From NCBI GenBank assembly GCA_031287525.1, contig JAITSU010000035.1, positions 40,591-104,590 of the forward strand: a DNA stretch of 64,000 nt, written 5' to 3'. Below are positions 36,974 to 45,519 of the stretch, piece after piece; position 1 is the first letter of the stretch, and every line of letters begins with the position of its first letter. The stretch comes from Zoogloeaceae bacterium. GTDB lineage: Bacteria > Pseudomonadota > Gammaproteobacteria > Burkholderiales > Rhodocyclaceae. The notes beneath the pieces were generated by a model, which was not told the DNA's origin, did not search any database, and saw nothing but the letters and a program-made list of their open reading frames with translations. The translations under genes and the position numbers were made by a program.

Positions 36974-37356
36974 TTGGATACTCCCTCTTCACAAAATGAA
37001 CTGTTTCTGAAACCGGCAGACTGTCTGCTGTAACTTGTGTGGCAGCTCCACCGGAATTCACCTGTCGTTCAACACCACCGCCGGATTATGGTACAGACCG
37101 CATGGACTTGACAGGTAAGAAACGCTGATTTCAAGACTAGGAGAATTCTTAGCGGGCATCGGAAAACAGCGCACAAGAGGCGCTGCCGACATGAAAAGAA
37201 GCTGTATCGCCAACGTTCATCGCGGCTTTGTTCGCAATGGGCGCTGAAATTTGCTGTTCCAGTAGAATCTGCCGATTTCACTGTATTTTCAATGCCTGAA
37301 GTGGCACACTCAAAGGCGCGAACCCTGTAATCAACATGCCATAAACCGGACACGCA
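36974..37356. other. Divergent control region between nosZ and the haem kinase
   Basis: This 383-base gap has no plausible gene. A GAGGGAG ribosome site serves nosZ. I looked for an FNR/Dnr-type palindrome (TTGAT and ATCAA half-sites with correct spacing) and found none. Fragments such as CTTGAC (37107) and TGATTTCAAG (37126) exist but do not form a convincing operator. The NarL-type regulator encoded across the gap may bind here. Confidence 0.5.
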
Positions 37357-40005
37357 ATGGACATGATGGCAGAACAGAACGACGGGCTGCCTGCCCGTAC
37401 TTTCCACACCCGCTGGCCGAGACGAAAGAATTTCATCATTGCCGTCGCGGTGTGGACGCTGCTGGTGTTGGCTTCCCTGCTGACACAGCGCGACCGCATC
37501 GAAGAAACCGCCCTGTCGCTGGCGAAAACGGACGCGGTGGCCAGTCTTAACAAGGACATGGTCATCCGGCAATGGGCGTCAAGCGTCAATGGCGTGTATA
37601 TCCGCGCCGAATCCGTCCCCTCGTTCAATTTTCTCGAAGAAGAGCAGCGCGTCACCGTCAAACCTGCCTACGGGGAGGAATTCCAGTTGGTACGGGTGAC
37701 GCCGATGCACCTGTTGCTGGCGATTCAGCAGACTGGCAACCGTGAATCCGGTATGCATGAACGTTTGACTTCAAACCAGTTACGCAATATGGAGAACAAA
37801 CCGGATATTTGGGAGCGTGAGGCGCTGGAAGCCTTGAAAAACGGCAGGTCGATCGTCGCTGAAAAAGTCCCCGGACGTGGGCACGGTCTGATGCGCGTGA
37901 TGCTGCCCATGCAAATGGACGAAGAATGTCTGGAATGCCACCGCGATACCCTGGTGCCGGTTGGCGCGTTACGCGGTGGCGCTTCAATTCAGGTGGATTT
38001 GAACCATTACCGCGCGGCGCAAGACCCCATCTGGCGCACGACCCAATATTGGCACGCGGGTATCTGGCTGCTGGGCTTGGGGGGGATTCTGACTTTCCAG
38101 TTTTTCGCCCGGCGACGCGCCCTTGAATTGATTCGTGAAGAAGAAACGCAGCGCGAAAACGAGGCGGCGTTTTCAGCCATGGCTGAGGGCGCGATGATTA
38201 CCAACATGACAGGCGGCATCCTCTGGGCGAATGACGCTTTTTGCCGGATTTCCGGCTTCGGGCGCGAGGAAATCGGTCAGCAGAATTTCCGCTTTTTCAT
38301 GCCCGAAACAGCGGGCGACGCCCTGTATCGGGACATCCAGCAGCAACTCGTTAACAGCGGGCATTGGCGGGGGGAATTGTTGAGCCGCAAGAAGACGGGT
38401 GAAACATTCCCTTGCGAAATGTCGATTCAGGCGCTACGCGACCCGAATGGAAAAATCCGCCGTACCATCTCGGTGTTTTCCGACATCACCAAACGCAAAA
38501 AAATCGAACAGGAATTGCGCCGCCACCAGGAACATCTGGAAGATCTGGTCAAGCAGCGTACCGGGGAATTGACCGCCGCCCGCAATCAGGCAGAGACGGC
38601 AAACCGCAGCAAGTCAATCTTCCTCGCCAACATGAACCACGAATTACGCACGCCCCTGAACGCGGTCATCGGTTTCGCGCAACTGATGGAAAAAGATGCC
38701 ACCCTGTCGGCAAAGCAGCAGTACAACACCGAAATCATCAGTACCTCCGCCCGACATCTGCTCATGTTGATCAACGACATTCTCGAACTCTCGAAAATTG
38801 AGTCCGGCAAGATTCCCTTGCAGCGCGATGACGTTGACCTGGCGGAATTGCTGGCGCAGACGGCGGCAATGCTGCGTCTGCGCGCTGAACAGGCGGGCAT
38901 TGCCCTGAATATCGAAACCGTCGCGGTGCCGCCAGCGCTACGTCTTGACCCCACCATTCTGCGGCAAGTCCTGCTCAACCTGATTTCCAACGCGCTCAAA
39001 TTCACTTCCTGCGGACGGGTCGACGTGCGCGTCGAAAGCAGACCGGAGGCGGAGCGCGTGGAGGGCGAAGCGGACAAGGTACGCCTCTTTTTCAGCGTGC
39101 TTGACACCGGCATCGGCATCGCGCCCGAACATCAGGAGCGCATTTTCCAGCCTTTTGAACAGGCGGGACCGGCACACCCCGAAGGCACCGGACTGGGACT
39201 TGCCATCAGCCGTCAATACGTTGAGATGATGGGGGGCGAATTGCGTGTCAAATCCGAACCGGGACAAGGGGCATGTTTTTATTTTGAAATCGCGGCGGAA
39301 ATTGGTCGGGCAGCGGGCGACACACTGCCCTGCGGGCATGTAACCGCGCTAAGGGCAGAAGATCAGGGACGACGGGTGCTGGTTGTAGACGATCAGGCGT
39401 CGGCGCGGCAACTGGTGCGCGCCCTGCTGGAACCTCTCGGTTTTTGCGTTGACGAGGCGGATTCGCTCGCCGCCGCCGAACAGAAGCTTGCGACCATGCC
39501 GCCAGACCTGGCGTTGACCGGCTGGACATTGCCGGATGGCGACGGCGTGAATTTTCTGCGTCGCGCGCGTATGCGCGACAACCCGCCCCGCCTGATTATG
39601 CTGACCGCCCATGCGCTGGATGAAAACCGGCGTTTGGCGCTCTCTGCCGGAGCCGACGATTTTCTCGGCAAACCCTTCCAGAAAGAGGATTTGTTCCGAA
39701 TGCTCGAACGGCAACTGGCGATCCGGTTTTTGCGTGAAACCCCGCCGCCGCCCGCCTCTGCCGTCATCAACTCCGACGAGCAGTTTGCGCGCGTGGCCGA
39801 CGAATTGAAACAACTGCCGCCCCGAATCTATACGGCGCTGACCCTGGCGGCCATCACCCTGAGTCCGGCTCAAATCGACCTCGCGTTACGCGATATTGCC
39901 GCTGAAAACGCGGAACTGGCGGCGCGCGTCAATGAACTCTGCGGCAAACGCCAGTACCGGAAATTGTGGCGCTTGCTCGATCTCGACAAGGAACAAACTC
40001 CATGA
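37357..40005 (+). CDS. Membrane hybrid histidine kinase with periplasmic c-type haem sensor
   Basis: The 882-residue protein has a membrane helix (about 26-43), a periplasmic sensor of the Tll0287/DUF3365-like type holding CLECH at residues 191-195, and a second helix (about 233-252). A PAS domain (270-380), a coiled coil, a HisKA domain with His428 in NHELRTPLN and a HATPase domain (DTGIGIAPEH, GTGLGLAIS) follow. The receiver domain at about 670-790 has the fold and the DD pocket (VLVVDDQ) and the Lys (GKPF), but the expected phospho-acceptor Asp is Gly722 (LALTGWTLP). The start is an ATG at 37357; another is two codons later. Divergent from nosZ, it probably senses redox state or a nitrogen oxide. 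Confidence 0.9.
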   Translation: MDMMAEQNDGLPARTFHTRWPRRKNFIIAVAVWTLLVLASLLTQRDRIEETALSLAKTDAVASLNKDMVIRQWASSVNGVYIRAESVPSFNFLEEEQRVTVKPAYGEEFQLVRVTPMHLLLAIQQTGNRESGMHERLTSNQLRNMENKPDIWEREALEALKNGRSIVAEKVPGRGHGLMRVMLPMQMDEECLECHRDTLVPVGALRGGASIQVDLNHYRAAQDPIWRTTQYWHAGIWLLGLGGILTFQFFARRRALELIREEETQRENEAAFSAMAEGAMITNMTGGILWANDAFCRISGFGREEIGQQNFRFFMPETAGDALYRDIQQQLVNSGHWRGELLSRKKTGETFPCEMSIQALRDPNGKIRRTISVFSDITKRKKIEQELRRHQEHLEDLVKQRTGELTAARNQAETANRSKSIFLANMNHELRTPLNAVIGFAQLMEKDATLSAKQQYNTEIISTSARHLLMLINDILELSKIESGKIPLQRDDVDLAELLAQTAAMLRLRAEQAGIALNIETVAVPPALRLDPTILRQVLLNLISNALKFTSCGRVDVRVESRPEAERVEGEADKVRLFFSVLDTGIGIAPEHQERIFQPFEQAGPAHPEGTGLGLAISRQYVEMMGGELRVKSEPGQGACFYFEIAAEIGRAAGDTLPCGHVTALRAEDQGRRVLVVDDQASARQLVRALLEPLGFCVDEADSLAAAEQKLATMPPDLALTGWTLPDGDGVNFLRRARMRDNPPRLIMLTAHALDENRRLALSAGADDFLGKPFQKEDLFRMLERQLAIRFLRETPPPPASAVINSDEQFARVADELKQLPPRIYTALTLAAITLSPAQIDLALRDIAAENAELAARVNELCGKRQYRKLWRLLDLDKEQTP

Positions 40006-41117
40006 CAGACAATGGCGAAATCCTCATCGTCGACGACACCGTCGCTTCGCTGGATTTGCTGGCTGAATTGCTGACGCAAGCCGGTTACGAAGTGCGGCTG
40101 GCGCCGAACGGACACATGGCGTTACGTTCAGCCAACGAATGTCCCCCCGAACTGATTCTGCTCGACGTGCGAATGCCGGGCATCGACGGGTTTGAAGTCT
40201 GCCGACGCCTGAAAGCGGCAGAAAAAACGCGCGACATTCCGGTGATTTTTCTCTCGGCGCTCAACGAAACCATCGACAAGGTGACGGGCTTTTCACTTGG
40301 CGCGGTCGATTACATCGCCAAACCTTATCAGACCGAAGAGGTGCTGGCACGTGTGCATACGCACATTGAGCTACGGCGTTTGCGTTTCGACCTTGAAAAG
40401 CGCGTGATCGAAAGAACCGAACAACTCAACCAGTCGGAAAGCCGCCTGCGCGATTCGCACAAACGCCTGCGGGAGCTGACCGCCTTCCTGCAAACCGTGC
40501 GTGAAGACGAACGGGCAACCATCGCGCGGGAACTGCACGATGAACTGGGACAGGCGCTCACCGCGCTACGCATTGATCTGGGCTGGATTCGCAACAAATG
40601 CGCGGGGCTTGGCGCGAGCGTTACAGATCGCATCACCGCCGCGCACGAGCTGGTAAAACGCACCATTGACGCCCTGCACCGCATCTCGGAAGGACTGCGC
40701 CCCGGTATGCTGGATGTGCTCGGACTGGCGGCGGCGATTGAGCACCATGTGGATGAATTCCGCGAGCGCGGCGACATCGAGTGCGAACTCACCATGAACC
40801 GCGACGAATTCGATCTGGACAACCGCCTGGCCATCACCATTTTCCGGGTGATGCAGGAAGCGACGACCAATATCCTGCGGCACGCCGGGGCAAGTCGCAT
40901 CGCCATCCGGCTGATCGAAACGGAAGCGCATATTTGTCTGGATATTGAAGATAATGGCTGCGGTTTCGATGCGTCCGCGCACAGCAACAAGTACGGTCTG
41001 CTCGGTATGCAGGAGCGCGTCAACATGTTCGGGGGCGAAATCCAGATCGACAGCCAGCCGGGCGCGGGTACCCGCATCCATATCAAACTACCTGTTCAAC
41101 GGGAGCAACGCTCATGA
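40002..41117 (+). CDS. Cytoplasmic receiver-histidine kinase (HisKA_3 type)
   Basis: This 371-residue soluble protein has an N-terminal receiver (ILIVDDT, phospho-acceptor Asp in LILLDVRMPG, Lys in AKPYQTEE). A coiled coil and a NarX-type HisKA_3 domain with the phospho-His in ARELHDELGQAL come next. A HATPase domain ends it (EDNGCGFDASAHSNKYGLLGMQERV). There are no membrane segments. The start overlaps the previous kinase stop by four bases (ATGA). It probably receives a signal from the haem kinase and phosphorylates the next regulator. Confidence 0.92.
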   Translation: MTDNGEILIVDDTVASLDLLAELLTQAGYEVRLAPNGHMALRSANECPPELILLDVRMPGIDGFEVCRRLKAAEKTRDIPVIFLSALNETIDKVTGFSLGAVDYIAKPYQTEEVLARVHTHIELRRLRFDLEKRVIERTEQLNQSESRLRDSHKRLRELTAFLQTVREDERATIARELHDELGQALTALRIDLGWIRNKCAGLGASVTDRITAAHELVKRTIDALHRISEGLRPGMLDVLGLAAAIEHHVDEFRERGDIECELTMNRDEFDLDNRLAITIFRVMQEATTNILRHAGASRIAIRLIETEAHICLDIEDNGCGFDASAHSNKYGLLGMQERVNMFGGEIQIDSQPGAGTRIHIKLPVQREQRS

Positions 41118-41755
41118 TCCGAACCCTGATCGCCGATGACCACGGAATTTTACGCGCCGGACTGAAACACATCCTGCACGAAACAGACGACATCGTGGTG
41201 GATGGAGAAGCCGGTGACGCTGGCGAAACGCTGACCCAGGTGCGTACTGGACACTGGGATGTGCTGGTACTTGACCTGTCGATGCCCGGTCGCAGCGGCA
41301 TCGAACTCATCAAGCAGATCAAGGCGGAATATCCTCGCCTCGCCATTCTGGTCCTCAGCATGTACAAGGAAGACATCTACGCGGTGCGCGCCCTGAAAGC
41401 CGGCGCATCGGGCTATCTGTGCAAGAATAACGCCGAAGGGCAGCTTGTGGACGCCATTCGTCAGGTCGCCGGAGGTCGCCTGTTCATCAGCCCTTCGGTG
41501 GCTGAACGCTTCACCCGCGACACGCTCTCCGGCAGCATTTCCGATGAGTCGCCACACACACGCTTAAGCGATCGGGAATACCAGATATTCCTGTTGCTCG
41601 TGAGAGGGCATAGCGTCACCCGCATCGCCTCGCAACTCAATCTCAGCGTCAAGACCGTGAGCACCCACAGAACCAGCATCCTGGGCAAAATGGGGATGAG
41701 CAGCACCGCCGAACTGGTCGGCTACGCCGTCCGGCGCGAACTGGTCGAGGGGTAA
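41114..41755 (+). CDS. NarL/FixJ-type response regulator
   Basis: This 213-residue regulator has a receiver domain (IADDHGILR, phospho-acceptor Asp in VLVLDLSMPG, Lys in YLCKNNAE) and a LuxR-type helix-turn-helix (LSDREYQIFLLLVRGHSVTRIASQLNLSVKTVSTHR). It overlaps the kinase upstream by four bases and completes a three-gene relay. HisKA_3 kinases normally pair with this regulator class. Its likely targets include the neighbouring nosZ promoter, which is an inference from position. Confidence 0.94.
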   Translation: MIRTLIADDHGILRAGLKHILHETDDIVVDGEAGDAGETLTQVRTGHWDVLVLDLSMPGRSGIELIKQIKAEYPRLAILVLSMYKEDIYAVRALKAGASGYLCKNNAEGQLVDAIRQVAGGRLFISPSVAERFTRDTLSGSISDESPHTRLSDREYQIFLLLVRGHSVTRIASQLNLSVKTVSTHRTSILGKMGMSSTAELVGYAVRRELVEG

Positions 41756-41769
41756 TGGCAACTCGCCAT

Positions 41770-41797
41770 AAAAAAACCGCCGACGTGGACATCGGCG
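41770..41797 (-). terminator. Rho-independent terminator of the MFS gene
   Basis: Read on the minus strand, the stem CGCCGA / TCGGCG with an eight-base loop is followed by a GG and a run of seven T. It sits just beyond the MFS stop, between convergent genes. Confidence 0.75.
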
Positions 41798-41808
41798 CGC
41801 CCGGCAAT

Positions 41809-42996
41809 CTACCGGCGATTCTGCTGCGTCCATACCAACAAACCGCCCAATGCGCCCAATGCCACCATGCCGTATGCCAGCCCCAAACGGCTGTGCCATA
41901 GCCACGGGGCGAGGGCGGCGGCGATGACAGCGCCGAAAATGGTCTGGATAAAACTCTGGCAGGATGCCGCCATGCCCCGGTTTTGCGGATACATGTCAAG
42001 CGAAATCAGGGTCATGTTGGGCATGGCGACGGCGACGCCGAAGTTGTACACCGAAAGCGGCAGCACAGCGAGAATCAGGGAATCGGGGATGAAGCCGGAG
42101 GTGGCGAGGTTCGCCAGCGCCGAGAGCGCCATGATGACAAACGCCAGACGCAGGGTGCGCCGGTCATTCCAGTGTCCGGCAAGGCGACCGGAGAGCCATG
42201 AACCCGCCATCATGCCCGCCATGCCGGGGACAAACAGCCAATAGAATTCGGTCGCGCCCAGATGCAGGTGTTCGCGGATGAAGGTCGGGGCGGAGAGAAT
42301 GTAGAGAAAATAGCCGCCGAAGGTCGCGCCGATGCCCACCGACAGGGCGACAAAGCCCATGTTGCCAAACACATCCTTGTAGCCTCGCATGAGCGGCAGC
42401 ACGGCGAAGGGCTGGCGTTTTTCCGGCGGCAGGGATTCCGGCAGTTTCCACATGCAGATGACGCAGAGCAGGGCGGAAGCCAGGGTGAGAAACACAAAAA
42501 TGGCGCGCCAACCGGCGAGATGCAGCACCCAGCCACCGATCATCGGGGCGACGGCGGGGGCGACGGCGAACATGATGGCGATGTTGGCAATCAGGCGTTG
42601 CGCCGCCGCGCCTTCGTAAAGGTCGCGCACCATCGCGCGGCTGACCACCATCCCCGCGCCAGCGGAAAGCCCTTGCAGGGCGCGCATGAACCAGAGCATT
42701 TCGATACTGGTAGACAGCGCGCAGCCCAATGCCGACAGGGCATAGACGGCAAGCCCGACGATAATCACCCGCTTTCTGCCGAAGCTGTCGGACAGCGCCC
42801 CGTGCCACAAGGTCATCACGCCGAAGGTGAGCATGTAGATGACCAGGGTTTGCTGGATTTGCAGGCGGTCGACAGCGAACGCCACGCCCATTTCCGGGAA
42901 GGCGGGCAGATAGGTGTCGATGGAGAAGGGGCCGACGGCTGCCAGCGCCGCCAGCATCAGGGTCAGCGCGAAGCGGTCTTTTTTTTGCAAGCTCAT
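41809..42996 (-). CDS. MFS drug-exporter, Bcr/CflA type
   Basis: This 395-residue inner-membrane proton antiporter has about 12 hydrophobic helices. The family segments SIDTYLPAFPEMG at the N-terminus, the motif-A loop GALSDSFGRKRVI, and RAMVRDLYEGAAAQRLIANIAIMFAVAPAVAPMIGGW are typical of Bcr/CflA transporters. The ATG at 42996 overlaps the comM stop by four bases. Substrate cannot be told from sequence. Confidence 0.9.
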   Translation of the reverse strand: MSLQKKDRFALTLMLAALAAVGPFSIDTYLPAFPEMGVAFAVDRLQIQQTLVIYMLTFGVMTLWHGALSDSFGRKRVIIVGLAVYALSALGCALSTSIEMLWFMRALQGLSAGAGMVVSRAMVRDLYEGAAAQRLIANIAIMFAVAPAVAPMIGGWVLHLAGWRAIFVFLTLASALLCVICMWKLPESLPPEKRQPFAVLPLMRGYKDVFGNMGFVALSVGIGATFGGYFLYILSAPTFIREHLHLGATEFYWLFVPGMAGMMAGSWLSGRLAGHWNDRRTLRLAFVIMALSALANLATSGFIPDSLILAVLPLSVYNFGVAVAMPNMTLISLDMYPQNRGMAASCQSFIQTIFGAVIAAALAPWLWHSRLGLAYGMVALGALGGLLVWTQQNRR

Positions 42997-44513
42997 TGTG
43001 ATTCCGAAAAGGGGCGACGGTATTGCAGGGCTTCCGCCAGATGATTTTTTTCTGTGCCGCCGCTGCCCGCCAAATCCGCAATGGTACGCGCCACTTTCAT
43101 AATCCGGTGCCATGAACGGGCAGAAAGGTCGAGCCGCGCCGCCGCCTGTTGCAGCAGTTGCGTCGCCGCCGCGCTCATGGCGACATATTCATCCACATTG
43201 GCGGCTTCGAGGCGGGCATTGACCATGCCTTGCCGCGCCACCTGTTTTTCCCGCGCCGCCGCCACCCGCGCGCGCGCCTCGGCGGACGCCTCGCCGCCGC
43301 CCGTCTGCGCCATCGTTTCGGCGGGCAGCGCGGGTACCTCAATCAGCAAATCCATACGGTCAAGAATGGGACCGGAAATGCGGCTGCGATACTGGCGGAT
43401 TTTATCCGGCGTGCAATGGCAGCGTCCGTTGGGATGCCCCTGCCAGCCGCAGGGACAAGGATTCATCGCCGCCACGAGTTGAAAACGGGCGGGAAAAGTG
43501 GCGTGACGGGCGGCGCGGGCGATGTGGATTTCGCCGCGTTCCAGCGGTTCGCGCAGGCTTTCCAGCACCTTGCGATCGAATTCGGGAAATTCGTCGAGAA
43601 ACAAAATGCCCTGGGTGGCGAGGCTGATTTCGCCCGGACGCGGCGGACTGCCACCGCCGACCAACGCGACGGCGGAGGCGGTGGCGTGCGGGGCGCGATA
43701 GGGACGGGCGCGAAATTGCGACGGGTCGAAGCGTCCCGCCAGCGACAGCACGGCGGCGGATTCGCGCGCGGCAGCGTCGGAAAGCGGCGGCATCAGCCCC
43801 GGCAGACGCGCCGCCAACATGGATTTGCCGCTACCCGGCGGGCCGTACATCAGCAGCGAATGTTCGCCCGCCGCCGCAATTTCCAGCGCCCGCCGCGCCT
43901 GCGCCTGACCTTTCAAGTCGGCAAGATCGGGAAAAACGACGGGCTGCGCCGCCAATTGCGCCGAACCTAACGGCAACTCGCCGCGACCAGCGAGCCATGC
44001 CGCGACTTGCAGCAGCGAATCCGCGCCCAGCGTCTCGCCCACGCCCGCCAATGCCGCTTCGTCGGCGCTCGCGCGCGGCAGGACGAATCCCGCCCCGCCA
44101 GCGGATAACGCCATCGCAAACGCGCCGCGTATGGGCTGCAAAGCGCCGGAAAGCGAAAGCTCGCCCGCGAACTCGTAAGTTCGCAGACGCTCTTTGGCAG
44201 AAGCGGGAAGCTGGTCGGAAACGGCGAGAATACCGAGCGCAATGGGCAAATCGTAGCGACCGGATTCTTTCGGCAATTCGGCAGGGGCAAGATTGACAAT
44301 CAGACGCCCGTCGGGAAACCTGAAGCCGGAATTGAGGATGGCAGCATGAACCCGATCACGCGCCTCCTTGACCTCGGTTTCAGGCAACCCCACCAGCGTG
44401 AAGCGCGGCAGACCGGGCGACAGGTCTGTTTCGACCTGCACCCGTGGCGCGTGTAGCCCGTCAACGCCACGGCACCAGATGATGGAAGGTGGCATGGCGC
44501 GAGGCAGCAACAA
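42993..44513 (-). CDS. comM: YifB/ComM-type AAA+ Mg-chelatase-like helicase
   Basis: This 506-residue AAA+ protein has an N-terminal Lon-like substrate domain (VQVETDLSPGLPRFTLVGLPETEVKEARDRV). The ATPase core has Walker A GPPGSGKSMLA, Walker B ILFLDEFPEF and a C-terminal lid with RIMKVARTIADLAGS. A cysteine-rich insert (NPCPCGWQGHPNGRCHCTP) is present. ComM drives branch migration during natural transformation. ubiK lies just upstream, as in many proteobacteria. The first residues (MLLPRAM) differ from the usual MSLA start; an ATG six codons on is an alternative. Confidence 0.94.
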   Translation of the reverse strand: MLLPRAMPPSIIWCRGVDGLHAPRVQVETDLSPGLPRFTLVGLPETEVKEARDRVHAAILNSGFRFPDGRLIVNLAPAELPKESGRYDLPIALGILAVSDQLPASAKERLRTYEFAGELSLSGALQPIRGAFAMALSAGGAGFVLPRASADEAALAGVGETLGADSLLQVAAWLAGRGELPLGSAQLAAQPVVFPDLADLKGQAQARRALEIAAAGEHSLLMYGPPGSGKSMLAARLPGLMPPLSDAAARESAAVLSLAGRFDPSQFRARPYRAPHATASAVALVGGGSPPRPGEISLATQGILFLDEFPEFDRKVLESLREPLERGEIHIARAARHATFPARFQLVAAMNPCPCGWQGHPNGRCHCTPDKIRQYRSRISGPILDRMDLLIEVPALPAETMAQTGGGEASAEARARVAAAREKQVARQGMVNARLEAANVDEYVAMSAAATQLLQQAAARLDLSARSWHRIMKVARTIADLAGSGGTEKNHLAEALQYRRPFSESQ

Positions 44514-44522
44514 AACAACGGC

Positions 44523-44774
44523 TTATGCCGGAGTCTTGTCCTGCAAGGCTTGTTCCAGGGCAGCCAGACGGTTTTCCAGCGCGCGCACTTTTTCGCGCGT
44601 GCGATTCAAAACCTCGGTCTGGGCGTCAAACTCCTCGCGCGTGACAAGATCCATACGGGCAAAAAAGCCAGAACGCATGGCGCGCATATTTTTTTCCACG
44701 TCCGCAATCGGACTGTTGGACATCATTGCATTGATTTTATTGGAAAATTCTTCAAAATTTCTGGGGGTAAACAT
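44523..44774 (-). CDS. ubiK: Ubiquinone biosynthesis accessory factor UbiK (BMFP domain)
   Basis: This is an 83-residue, mostly helical protein. The N-terminal part (MFTPRNFEEFSNKINAMM) can bind membranes, and the C-terminal coiled coil (EEFDAQTEVLNRTREKVRALENRLAALE) is the BMFP trimerisation region. In E. coli UbiK works with UbiJ in aerobic ubiquinone synthesis. I chose the ATG at 44774; the upstream extension is not typical. It sits nine bases before comM. Confidence 0.88.
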   Translation of the reverse strand: MFTPRNFEEFSNKINAMMSNSPIADVEKNMRAMRSGFFARMDLVTREEFDAQTEVLNRTREKVRALENRLAALEQALQDKTPA

Positions 44775-44891
44775 AGGGGGTTCTCCGATAGAAGGGGGCG
44801 ATTTTAACACGGCATGAATTGGATGCCGCAAGTATCATATGGGCATTGTTGAGTAAATCAAGTGGATATTTGCCCGATCAAAGTCGAGAGG

Positions 44892-45188
44892 CTACAAGTC
44901 CGCCTCTTTCTGGTGCCAGACCGCTAACATAATCACGGTGCTCCGTGCTTCATCATAGCGATAACGTGTCACGTAACCGCTACCGCCAAAGTCGATCATC
45001 CATTCCCGATACTCGTCGGGCATGTCTTCAATGGAGCGACCGATTTGGGGTTGCGCAGCGAGGACGCGAATGCCTTGGCGGATGGCTTTAACTGCTCGTT
45101 TGGCGGCATCAGGATTTTTTGTTACAAGGAAGCGGTACAGACGTTGAACATCACGCAGTGCCGGTGGTGACCAACTCAAACGTGGCAT
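44892..45188 (-). CDS. RelE/ParE-family toxin
   Basis: This is a 98-residue protein with the ParE fold pattern: MPRLSWSPPALRDVQRLYRFL, then IRQGIRVLAAQPQIGRSIEDMPDEYREW, then YVTRYRYDEARSTVIMLAVWHQKE. ParE proteins inhibit gyrase, while RelE members cleave mRNA; this one lies closer to ParE by the RVLAAQPQIGR segment. It overlaps the antitoxin gene upstream by 13 bases. It appears intact. Confidence 0.88.
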   Translation of the reverse strand: MPRLSWSPPALRDVQRLYRFLVTKNPDAAKRAVKAIRQGIRVLAAQPQIGRSIEDMPDEYREWMIDFGGSGYVTRYRYDEARSTVIMLAVWHQKEADL

Positions 45189-45466
45189 TGCGTCGGCTCC
45201 ACATCCTGCCCATCTTCGAGTTTGGCAAGCCAGCTATCCGCTTCTTCTCCGGTTACATGCAGACCAGTTTCCTGATACTCATGCCATGCAACCAGCGTAG
45301 CCTGCCGGAACGCTTCACGTTTTTCCTCGCCTTCGACATATTTTTCGATGGCTTCGCGCATCAGCCAATGCGGGGTACGGCTTCTGGAATCGGCAAGCCG
45401 TCTGATGCGGCTATGAATCTCGCCATCCAGCTTCACCGATACGGTTCTTGCGGCAATGGTGGTCAT
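45176..45466 (-). CDS. Ribbon-helix-helix antitoxin
   Basis: The 96-residue product has an N-terminal RHH DNA-binding domain (TVSVKLDGEIHSRIRRLADSRSRTPHWLMREAIEKYV). It also has a C-terminal acidic part (EEADSWLAKLEDGQDVE) that would cover the toxin. It precedes the ParE-like gene with overlap, the usual antitoxin-first order. An AAAGGGGG ribosome site and an AT-rich stretch with GTTATTA and GTATTAC words (45480-45500) lie just upstream and could hold the autoregulatory operator. Confidence 0.87.
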   Translation of the reverse strand: MTTIAARTVSVKLDGEIHSRIRRLADSRSRTPHWLMREAIEKYVEGEEKREAFRQATLVAWHEYQETGLHVTGEEADSWLAKLEDGQDVEPTQCHV

Positions 45467-45519
45467 GATGACCCCCTTTGAAGTTATTAAAAGGTATTAC
45501 TTTACCATAGCTGCCTGGG

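Noticed and set aside
36974..37356. Possible FNR/Dnr operator upstream of nosZ
   Set aside because: Half-site-like fragments are present, but no TTGAT-N4-ATCAA palindrome with acceptable matches was found by eye.
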